DNA of 64,000 nt, taken from NCBI RefSeq assembly GCF_026627505.1, contig NZ_JAPNLK010000037.1, positions 1 to 64,000 on the forward strand, written 5' to 3'. Below are positions 41,871 to 48,826 of this stretch, one piece after another; the first letter of the stretch is position 1; each line of letters begins with the position of its first letter. The notes beneath the pieces are model-generated. The model ran no database searches, was not told the origin of the DNA, and worked only from the letters and a program-made list of their open reading frames with translations. The translations under genes and the position numbers were made by a program. Origin of the DNA: Streptomyces sp. H27-H5. GTDB taxonomy: Bacteria > Actinomycetota > Actinomycetes > Streptomycetales > Streptomycetaceae.

Positions 41871-43187
41871 GTGGTGACCAGCACAAAGCGCCGCCTGCCC
41901 GACAGGCGGACCTACGTCCTCGACACCAGCGTCCTGCTGGCAGACCCCAACGCGATCTCCCGCTTCGACGAGCACGAGGTCGTGCTCCCGATCGTGGTGA
42001 TCACCGAGCTGGAGGCAAAGAGGCACCATCCCGAACTCGGCTACTTCGCGCGCCAGGCCCTCCGCCTGCTCGACGACTTCCGGGTCCGGTACGGACGTCT
42101 CGACGCCCCCATCCCGCTGGGCGATCTGGGTGGCACCCTGCGTGTCGAGCTCAACCACTCCGACCCGGGTGTCCTGCCCGCCGGCTTCAGACTGGGGGAC
42201 AACGACTCGCGGATCCTCGCCGTCGCCCGCAATCTCCAGGCCGAGGGCTACGACGTCACGGTGGTCTCGAAGGATCTCCCGCTGCGCATCAAGGCCTCCT
42301 CCGTGGGGCTGCTCGCCGAGGAGTACCGGGCGGAGCTCGCCATCACCGATGCCGGATGGACCGGCATGAGCGAGCTGGCCCTCTCCGGCGAACAGGTGGA
42401 CCTGCTCTTCTCGGAGGAGCGGCTCTACGTGCCGGAGGTCGCCGAGTTGCCCGTCCACACCGGACTGGTCCTCCAGTCCGAACGGGGCAAGGCGCTGGGC
42501 CGGGTCACGGCCGACGGCAACGTGAAGCTCGTACGGGGCGACCGCGAGGCCTTCGGGCTGCACGGCCGCAGCGCCGAGCAGCGCATCGCCCTCGACCTGT
42601 TGCTCGACCCGGAGATCGGCATCCTCTCGATGGGCGGCCGGGCCGGCACCGGAAAGTCGGCGCTCGCGCTGTGCGCGGGCCTGGAGGCCGTGCTGGAGCG
42701 GAGGCAGCATCAGAAGGTGATGGTCTTCCGGCCGCTGTACGCGGTGGGCGGCCAGGACCTCGGCTACCTGCCCGGGGACGCCTCCGAGAAGATGAGCCCG
42801 TGGGCGCAGGCGGTGTTCGACACGCTCTCGGCGGTCGCCGGACGCGAGGTCATCGAGGAGGTGCTGAACCGCGGGATGCTCGAAGTCCTGCCGCTCACCC
42901 ACATCCGCGGTCGTTCCCTGCACGACGCCTTCGTGATCGTGGACGAGGCGCAGTCGCTGGAACGGAACGTGCTGCTGACGATGCTGTCCCGGATCGGCGC
43001 CAACTCGCGGGTCGTGCTGACCCACGACGTGGCGCAGCGGGACAACCTGAGGGTGGGCCGGTACGACGGAGTGGTCGCCGTCGTTGAGAAGCTGAAGGGC
43101 CATCCGCTCTTCGCGCACATCACGCTGACTCGTTCCGAGCGTTCGCCGATCGCCGCGCTCGTCACGGAGATGCTGGAGACCCTGTAA
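41871..43187 (+). CDS. PIN domain-PhoH ATPase (PhoH2/YlaK type)
   Basis: A 438-residue fusion of a PIN RNase domain (about 13-150) and a PhoH P-loop ATPase (about 230-438). PIN acidic residues: Asp18 in YVLDTSVLL, Glu46 in VITELE, Asp110 and Asp112 in RLGDNDSRI. Walker A is GGRAGTGKSALA at 255-266; VIVDEAQSL is the Walker B. Relatives are RNA helicase-RNases (PhoH2), some within toxin-antitoxin operons; here no antitoxin-like gene precedes. Two adjacent GTG codons (41871, 41874) are possible starts. Ends at a strong hairpin. Confidence 0.93.
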   Translation: MVTSTKRRLPDRRTYVLDTSVLLADPNAISRFDEHEVVLPIVVITELEAKRHHPELGYFARQALRLLDDFRVRYGRLDAPIPLGDLGGTLRVELNHSDPGVLPAGFRLGDNDSRILAVARNLQAEGYDVTVVSKDLPLRIKASSVGLLAEEYRAELAITDAGWTGMSELALSGEQVDLLFSEERLYVPEVAELPVHTGLVLQSERGKALGRVTADGNVKLVRGDREAFGLHGRSAEQRIALDLLLDPEIGILSMGGRAGTGKSALALCAGLEAVLERRQHQKVMVFRPLYAVGGQDLGYLPGDASEKMSPWAQAVFDTLSAVAGREVIEEVLNRGMLEVLPLTHIRGRSLHDAFVIVDEAQSLERNVLLTMLSRIGANSRVVLTHDVAQRDNLRVGRYDGVVAVVEKLKGHPLFAHITLTRSERSPIAALVTEMLETL

Positions 43188-43600
43188 CCGCAAAGGGGAC
43201 AGAACCCCCATAGTGGGAAGTAGAGTTGGCGCCGCCCGGCAAAGGCCCAGAAGCCTAGCCGGGCGGCGTTGTGCTGCACAGGCCTTTGTCGAAAACAGCG
43301 GCCTCCCCGCAGGTGTGACCTTTCCCACGCAACGCGGAATTGCCCTGCGGCGTCGAGGTCCGGCAGAGTCTGATTTCCGTCAGGCCCCACATACGGCACA
43401 CCTGTATCTCTCGTGAGATACGCGCAGCACCACAACTCCACAGTCGTTTGCCGTATGTCGCCCGAGTTTCACGCGGCAGCTCCCGCAGGGGAGTTGCCCA
43501 CGGGCCCGAGCCTCCAGTGACCGCGGATTCATGGAGGCCAGTGTCCAGGGGCACTTTTGCGCCCGCCAGGTCACTGCGGACGCTGCTGGAAGGACACCGT
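43188..43600. other. Long leader region of the lytic transglycosylase gene
   Basis: About 410 bases. After the phoH terminator, the remaining 330 bases include an AT-richer part (43370-43440) likely holding the promoter, a GC hairpin (43475-43484 with 43489-43498, loop GCAG), and an 8-base long-range match CAGTGACC (near 43515) with GGTCACTG (near 43569). Such structured leaders are common before cell-wall hydrolase genes in this genus, where c-di-AMP riboswitches occur, but the ydaO consensus elements were not found here. Confidence 0.45.
43230..43272 (+). terminator. Terminator of the phoH gene
   Basis: CGCCGCCCGGC (43230-43240) pairs perfectly with 43258-43268, with an inner AGGC/GCCT stem, followed by TTGT. 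Located 43 bases past the stop. Confidence 0.75.
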
Positions 43601-44335
43601 GTGAGCCGGATCTCGGTTCGAGGGTTCGCAGTGGCTTCGGCCACCGCTGTCACCACCGTCGGCGCAGTCGTGGGCGTTGCCACCGGCGACGCCACCACGA
43701 ACGACCTCGAGACCACCGCGTCGGGTGCGACTCTCCTCACTGAAATCCCGGTCGGCGAGCAGGCCCAGGTCCAGAGCGGCTCCCTGACGCAGCAGGCCGA
43801 CACGATCGCCCACGCCGCCGACGCCGACGCCAAGCGCTCGGCCGAGGAAGCCGCGCGCATCGAGGCCGCCGAGACCGCCAAGGCGAAGAAGTCCGACGCC
43901 CAGGCCGCGGCGGACGCGGAGGCCAAGAAGAAGTCCGAGGCCGAGGCCGCCGCGAAGCTGAAGAAGGAGCGCGAGGAGGCCGGCGAGGTCGCCAGCCGTT
44001 CCTCGACGCGCGACGCCGGCGACTTCGACGTCCAGGGCTCCTACACGATCTCCGAGATCAAGTCGATCGCCCGGCAGATCGTCCCGGCGGGCCAGTTCCA
44101 GTGCTTCTCGGAGATCGTGAACCGGGAATCCACCTGGAACTACAAGGCCGTCAACTCGTCCTCGGGCGCCTACGGTCTGGTCCAGGCGCTGCCCGGTTCG
44201 AAGATGTCCTCGGCCGGCGCCGACTGGCGCACCAACCCCGCCACCCAGATCAAGTGGGGCCTGGGCTACATGAACGAGCGCTACGGCAGCCCGTGCGCGG
44301 CCCTGAGCTTCCACGACGCCAACGACTGGTACTAG
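43601..44335 (+). CDS. Secreted lytic transglycosylase (SLT-like) with coiled-coil region
   Basis: A 244-residue exported peptidoglycan hydrolase. Signal region about 1-30; then an Ala/Lys/Glu-rich coiled coil (about 65-130: RSAEEAARIEAAETAKAKKS..KLKKEREEAG); then the lysozyme-like domain (about 145-244). IVNRESTWNYKAVN holds the catalytic glutamate, followed by SSGAYGLVQALPGSKM and WGLGYMNERYGSPCAAL. Cys175-region FQCFSE and SPCAA probably bridge. GTG start with GGAAGGA. Expression is probably controlled through its long structured leader. Ends with a strong terminator. Confidence 0.92.
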   Translation: MSRISVRGFAVASATAVTTVGAVVGVATGDATTNDLETTASGATLLTEIPVGEQAQVQSGSLTQQADTIAHAADADAKRSAEEAARIEAAETAKAKKSDAQAAADAEAKKKSEAEAAAKLKKEREEAGEVASRSSTRDAGDFDVQGSYTISEIKSIARQIVPAGQFQCFSEIVNRESTWNYKAVNSSSGAYGLVQALPGSKMSSAGADWRTNPATQIKWGLGYMNERYGSPCAALSFHDANDWY

Positions 44336-44359
44336 GCACGCGCCACCGCACAACCTCCG

Positions 44360-44392
44360 GGAGCCCCGCACCGTCCTACGGTGCGGGGCTCC
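44360..44392 (+). terminator. Terminator of the transglycosylase gene
   Basis: Perfect 15-bp stem (44360-44374 with 44378-44392) and three-base loop CCT. No T tract. Confidence 0.8.
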
Positions 44393-44443
44393 TCGCGTGT
44401 ACGGTCTTCGAGGTGTGTTCACGGGCGGGGGGAAAGGAAAGAC

Positions 44444-45799
44444 ATGTCGAAGAGGGCAGGCTGGCTCGGCAGGATCGGGAGAAAGCTCAGCCAGGTGGAG
44501 GCTCGCCTCGACGAACGGCGGGCCGAGGTCGAGGCGGAGACCTCCGACGACCGACCGGTCTCCGCGACCGCCCCGTCGCCGCTCCCGCCCCCGGGAAACA
44601 CCGGCCCCGTCCCCGACACGTCCGGCCGGCGGGTGCGCCCCGACCCGGTGACCGTGATCCCCTGGGGCATGCGCGTGGCCGCGGAGGCCAGTTGGCGGCT
44701 GCTGCTGCTCGCCGGGATGCTCTGGGTCCTGATGAAGGTGATCAGTGAGGTCCGCCTGGTCGTCCTCGCCTTCGCCGCGGCCCTGCTGGTCACCGCCCTG
44801 CTCCAACCCTTCGTCGTGCGGCTGCGCCGGCTCGGGCTGCCGCGGGGGCTCGCCACGGCCGTGACGGCGATCCTCGGATTCGTGGTCATCGGGCTGGTCG
44901 GCTGGTTCGTGGTCTGGCAGGTCATGGAGAACCTCGACGACCTCTCCGACCGGGTCCGCGACGGCATCAACGAACTCAAGGTCTGGGCACTGGACAGTCC
45001 GTTCCACGTGACCGAGAAGCAGATCAACGACATCGCGAAGAACCTCACCGACACCATCGGCACCAACACCGAGGAGATCACCTCCGCCGGACTGCAGGGC
45101 GTGACGGTGCTCGTCGAGGTGCTGACGGGCATGCTGCTCGCGATGTTCTCGACGCTCTTCCTGCTCTACGACGGCAAGCGGATCTGGACCTGGGTGCTCG
45201 GCCTGGTACCGGCCGCCGCCCGTCCCGGCATGGCCGGCGCCGGTCCGCGCGCCTGGCGCACGCTGACCGCGTACGTACGGGGAACCGTCCTCGTGGCGCT
45301 CATCGACGCCGTCTTCATCGGCCTCGGCCTGTACTTCCTCGACGTCACGATGGCCGTCCCGCTGGCCGTGTTCATCTTCCTGTTCGCCTTCATCCCGCTC
45401 GTCGGAGCCGTCATCTCCGGCGCGCTCGCGGTGGTCGTGGCCCTGGTGACCCAGGGGCCGTTCATCGCGCTCATGGTGCTGGCCGTGGTGCTCGCCGTAC
45501 AGCAGATCGAGGGCCACGTGCTCCAGCCCTTCATCCTGGGCCGGGCGGTACGGGTGCACCCGCTCGCGGTGGTGCTGTCGGTGGCCGCCGGCGGGATGAT
45601 CGCGGGCATCGGCGGAGCGGTGGTCGCCGTACCGCTGGTCGCCGTCACCAACACGGTGGTCGGCTTCCTCAAGGCGTACTCGCGCGAGCAGCTCCACCCC
45701 GGCATGGCCGAGGTGGGCCCCGCCCCGCACGGGGCCACCGCGCTGGACGCGTCGCTGCGTACGCCGGGGGAGACGAGCCAGGGTGAGCAGCGGGTCTGA
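44444..45799 (+). CDS. AI-2E/PerM-family transporter
   Basis: A 451-residue membrane protein. A soluble N-terminal stretch (1-85) precedes six to eight helices. The YhhT/PerM family pattern is seen in ALLVTALLQPFVVRLRRLGLPRGLATAVTA, the amphipathic outer region (NLTDTIGTNTEEITSAGLQGV), IDAVFIGLGLYFLDVTMAVPLAVFIFLFAFIPLVGAVISG and VQQIEGHVLQPFILGRAVRVHPL. Relatives export autoinducer-2 or act as sodium-dependent antiporters; the substrate here is unknown. AAAGGAA precedes the ATG. Confidence 0.88.
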   Translation: MSKRAGWLGRIGRKLSQVEARLDERRAEVEAETSDDRPVSATAPSPLPPPGNTGPVPDTSGRRVRPDPVTVIPWGMRVAAEASWRLLLLAGMLWVLMKVISEVRLVVLAFAAALLVTALLQPFVVRLRRLGLPRGLATAVTAILGFVVIGLVGWFVVWQVMENLDDLSDRVRDGINELKVWALDSPFHVTEKQINDIAKNLTDTIGTNTEEITSAGLQGVTVLVEVLTGMLLAMFSTLFLLYDGKRIWTWVLGLVPAAARPGMAGAGPRAWRTLTAYVRGTVLVALIDAVFIGLGLYFLDVTMAVPLAVFIFLFAFIPLVGAVISGALAVVVALVTQGPFIALMVLAVVLAVQQIEGHVLQPFILGRAVRVHPLAVVLSVAAGGMIAGIGGAVVAVPLVAVTNTVVGFLKAYSREQLHPGMAEVGPAPHGATALDASLRTPGETSQGEQRV

Positions 45800-45841
45800 G
45801 GGCGCCACGACGGCGGTCGGGGGCGGGGAGGGGGGCGACGG

Positions 45842-46522
45842 GTGATCGGCGAGCCGGAACTGGACGGCGAGTGGCGCACGGACCGGGCCTTCGATCCGGC
45901 GGAATCCGCGCCGGAGCCCGGGTCTGCGCGCGGGGCGGCGCGGGGCCCGCGTGCGCGGTGGGTGTGGGCGCTGGGCGGGGCGGTGCTGGCCTCGGCGGTG
46001 TGGGGCGCGACCCTGGTCGCGCAGAATCGTTCCGACACGGCTCCGCGCATCGCCTACCGGCACGTCGACGACCTCTGCCCGGAGGCGCCCCTGAAGGCGC
46101 TGGGCACGATCAACGGCACGGCCTTCGACATGACGTGGCCGGGCAACGAGAAGAGTCCCGCACTCGACTGGTCCTACTGCCGCGCGACGGGCGGGTACAC
46201 CGAGGGCCGGCCCTGGTACGGGGTCGAGATCATGGTCGAGCGGCACAAGAAGAGCGATCCCCGGCCGGAGTTCGACGCCGGGCCCGGACTGGACCCCCGC
46301 CGCACCGGCGCCTCGGACGTGGAGGAGGTGCCCGGACTCGGCGAACGGGCGCTGCTCAGGCGGCAGCCGGGCACGGACGCCCAACTGGCGGTGCTGGACG
46401 GCGGTGTGGTGTTCACGCTCCGCGTGGAGTGGAACATGGACAGGGACCTCGTGGACGAGGACGCGGTCCACACGGCGATGATCGAGGACATGCGGGCGCT
46501 GACGACCCGGCTGCGCGAGTGA
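45842..46522 (+). CDS. Membrane-anchored hypothetical protein
   Basis: A 226-residue protein with a 40-residue cytoplasmic part, one helix (about 41-61, WVWALGGAVLASAVWGATLV) and an outer domain of about 165 residues with two cysteines (DDLCPEAP and WSYCRA). The outer domain resembles DUF3558/lipoprotein-like sensor folds only loosely. GTG start, 42 bases after the AI-2E transporter on the same strand, so co-transcription is likely. Function unknown. Confidence 0.72.
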   Translation: MIGEPELDGEWRTDRAFDPAESAPEPGSARGAARGPRARWVWALGGAVLASAVWGATLVAQNRSDTAPRIAYRHVDDLCPEAPLKALGTINGTAFDMTWPGNEKSPALDWSYCRATGGYTEGRPWYGVEIMVERHKKSDPRPEFDAGPGLDPRRTGASDVEEVPGLGERALLRRQPGTDAQLAVLDGGVVFTLRVEWNMDRDLVDEDAVHTAMIEDMRALTTRLRE

Positions 46523-46591
46523 GCGGGTGAACGACGGGGCCCCCGCGGCCGGTGACGGCTGCGGGGGCCCGTTCCGCGCGGACGCGGAGCG

Positions 46592-47128
46592 CTACTCGGC
46601 GGCGAGGGCCGCTTCGGCATCGAGGGTGACCGCGACGGCCTGGATCACCGAGGCGATCTTGAAGGCCTCCTGGATCGTGTCACGGTCGACACCGGCCTTG
46701 CGCAGCACCTGCTCGTGCGAGTCGAGGCACTGGCCGCAGCCGTTGATCGCGGAGACCGCGAGCGACCACAGCTCGAAGTCGACCTTCTCCACACCCGGGT
46801 TGCCGATGACGTTCATCCGCAGGCCGGCGCGCAGGGTGCCGTACTCCGGGTCCGACAGCAGGTGACGGGTGCGGTAGAAGACGTTGTTCATCGCCATGAT
46901 CGCGGCGGCGGACTTGGCGGCGGTGTACGCCTCCGGCGACAGGACCGCCTTCGCCTCGGGCTCCAGCTCGCGCAGGACGCGCGGGGAGCGGGCGGCGATC
47001 GCGCAGGACAGGACCGTGCCCCACAGCTGCTGCTGCGGGAGGTCGCTGTTGCCGATGACCGAACCGAGGTTCAGCTTCAGGTCCTTGGCGAAGTCCGGTA
47101 TGGCGGACTTCAGGGAGTCGAGGGACAT
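46592..47128 (-). CDS. ahpD: Alkyl hydroperoxidase AhpD
   Basis: A 178-residue carboxymuconolactone-decarboxylase-like enzyme that reduces peroxides and helps re-reduce AhpC. The redox motif CGQCLDSHEQ gives Cys131, Cys134 and His138, with Glu119 (FELWSLAVSAING) upstream; all proton-relay residues are there. The start is 3 bases from the ahpC stop, so the pair is translationally coupled. Induction by OxyR from the divergent gene is expected. Confidence 0.96.
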   Translation of the reverse strand: MSLDSLKSAIPDFAKDLKLNLGSVIGNSDLPQQQLWGTVLSCAIAARSPRVLRELEPEAKAVLSPEAYTAAKSAAAIMAMNNVFYRTRHLLSDPEYGTLRAGLRMNVIGNPGVEKVDFELWSLAVSAINGCGQCLDSHEQVLRKAGVDRDTIQEAFKIASVIQAVAVTLDAEAALAAE

Positions 47129-47131
47129 CCG

Positions 47132-47686
47132 TCACTCACCGGCCAGCAGCGCCGGGGCGTCCAGGGTGCCCTCGCCCTTGTTCCAGTTGCACGGGCACAG
47201 CTCGTCGGTCTGCAGGGCGTCGAGGACCCGCAGGACCTCCTTGGGGTTACGGCCCACGGAACCGGCGGTCACCATCGTGAACTGGATCTCGTTGTTCTGG
47301 TCGACGATGAAGACGGCACGCTGCGCGAAGCCGTCCTCGCCCTGCACGCCACAGGCCTGCATGAGCTCGTGCTTGGAGTCGGCCAGCATCGGGAAGGGCA
47401 GGTCACGCAGGTCGGCGTGGTCCTTGCGCCAGGCGTGGTGGACGAACTCGGAGTCGCCGGAGACGCCGAGGACCTGCGCGTCGCGGTCCTGGAACTCCTC
47501 GTTCAGCTTGCCGAAGGCGGCGATCTCGGTCGGGCAGACGAAGGTGAAGTCCTTCGGCCAGAAGAACACCACGCGCCACTTGCCCTCGTAGGACTTGTGG
47601 TCGATCTGGGCGAACTCGCTGCCGGCTTCGAGCGAGACGCAAGCGGTCAGATCGTAGCTGGGGAACTTGTCACCGACAGTGAGCAC
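47132..47686 (-). CDS. ahpC: Alkyl hydroperoxide reductase AhpC (peroxiredoxin)
   Basis: A 184-residue 2-Cys peroxiredoxin. The peroxidatic Cys51 is in FTFVCPTEIAAFGK and the resolving cysteine pair in DELCPCNWNKGEG. VHHAWRKDHADL and QFTMVTAGSVGRNPKEVLRVLDALQ are typical of actinobacterial AhpC. The GTG start (VLTVGDKFP) follows AAGGAGA, replacing a longer reading with no support. First gene of ahpC-ahpD, divergent from oxyR. Confidence 0.96.
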   Translation of the reverse strand: MLTVGDKFPSYDLTACVSLEAGSEFAQIDHKSYEGKWRVVFFWPKDFTFVCPTEIAAFGKLNEEFQDRDAQVLGVSGDSEFVHHAWRKDHADLRDLPFPMLADSKHELMQACGVQGEDGFAQRAVFIVDQNNEIQFTMVTAGSVGRNPKEVLRVLDALQTDELCPCNWNKGEGTLDAPALLAGE

Positions 47687-47821
47687 GTGCTCTCCTTGCA
47701 AACGGGAAAGTGACCCCTATGGGGGCTTTCCGAAGGGGTTGGACGGATCTCACATGCTGGCACAGCTGCATTGATTACGGAAATAGCTACTCTTGTGGCT
47801 GGTGATCGGAGGTGCCTATCA
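47687..47821. promoter_or_regulatory. ahpC-oxyR divergent promoter region
   Basis: A 135-base AT-richer intergenic region containing, near 47772-47795, GATTACGGAAATAGCTACTC-type sequence in which LysR/OxyR contacts are expected. OxyR is known to bind this interval in Streptomyces; I cannot mark the exact box from inspection. Confidence 0.5.
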
Positions 47822-48769
47822 GTGGCTGTCGGTAATAGGGGACTCAAGCAGGCGACGCTCGCGCAACTGCGCGCGTTCGTGGCCGTGGCGGAGCATCTGC
47901 ACTTCCGGGACGCGGCCGCCGCCATCGGCATGAGCCAGCCCGCCCTGTCCGGGGCCGTCTCCGCGCTGGAGGAGGCGCTCGGGGTGCAACTGCTGGAGCG
48001 CACCACCCGCAAGGTGCTGCTCTCCCCGGCGGGGGAGCGGATCGCGGTGCGCGCCCGGGGCGTGCTCGACGCCATGGGCGGGCTGCTGGAGGAGGCCGAG
48101 GCCGTACGGGCCCCGTTCACCGGAGTCCTGCGACTCGGGGTGATCCCGACGGTGGCCCCGTACCTGCTGCCGACCGTGCTCGGGCTCTTCCACCGGCGCT
48201 ACCCCCGCATGGACCTCCAGGTGCACGAGGAGCAGACGGCGTCGCTGCTGGAGGGGCTGGCCGGGGGGCGGCTGGACCTGCTGCTGCTCGCGGTGCCGCT
48301 GGGGGTGCCCGGGGTGAGCGAACTTCCGCTCTTCGACGAGGACTTCGTACTCCTCGCCCCCCGCGAGCACCCGCTCGCCGGGCGCCGGGACATCCCGCGC
48401 GAGGAACTGCGCGGCCTGCAACTGCTGTTGCTCGACGAGGGGCACTGCCTGCGCGACCAGGCCCTCGACATCTGCCGGGAGGCGGGCCGCACGGCGGGCG
48501 CGGACGTCACCACCACCGCCGCCGGACTGTCCACGCTCGTACAGCTGGTCGCCGGGGGACTGGGGGTGACGCTGTTGCCGCGCACCGCGCTGCGGTTGGA
48601 GACCACGCGCAACGAGTACCTCGCCACCGGGTACTTCGCCGAGCCGGCGCCCTCCCGGCGGATCGCGCTGGCCATGCGGACCGGCACCGCCCGCCAGGAG
48701 GAGTTCAAGGCGATCGCCGCCGCGCTGCGCGAGGCCGTACGCCCGCTCCCGGTCTGGCCGACCGACTGA
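47822..48769 (+). CDS. oxyR: Peroxide-sensing LysR regulator OxyR
   Basis: A 315-residue LysR-type regulator. Winged helix-turn-helix at about 10-68 (TLAQLRAFVAVAEHLHFRDAAAAIGMSQPALSGAVSALEE). The redox cysteines are conserved: Cys209 and Cys218 in DEGHCLRDQALDICRE, matching the E. coli OxyR pair that forms the activating disulphide. GTG start with GGAGG 9 bases upstream. Divergent from ahpC-ahpD, its classic target. Confidence 0.95.
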   Translation: MAVGNRGLKQATLAQLRAFVAVAEHLHFRDAAAAIGMSQPALSGAVSALEEALGVQLLERTTRKVLLSPAGERIAVRARGVLDAMGGLLEEAEAVRAPFTGVLRLGVIPTVAPYLLPTVLGLFHRRYPRMDLQVHEEQTASLLEGLAGGRLDLLLLAVPLGVPGVSELPLFDEDFVLLAPREHPLAGRRDIPREELRGLQLLLLDEGHCLRDQALDICREAGRTAGADVTTTAAGLSTLVQLVAGGLGVTLLPRTALRLETTRNEYLATGYFAEPAPSRRIALAMRTGTARQEEFKAIAAALREAVRPLPVWPTD

Positions 48770-48826
48770 TCCGGTCGGTCGCGGGGGCGGGCGTACGGCC
48801 TCGCGCAGCGCGGCGGCTCGCGTGCG

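Noticed and set aside
43273..43600. Known c-di-AMP (ydaO) riboswitch upstream of the transglycosylase
   Set aside because: The conserved GGGGUGAAU-like and GCCUAGG-like core segments could not be found, so it is left only as a structured leader.
43571..46471. 966-codon minus-strand frame over the transglycosylase, AI-2E and hypothetical genes
   Set aside because: It spans three genuine plus-strand genes and two terminators and has low-complexity His/Gly/Arg composition.
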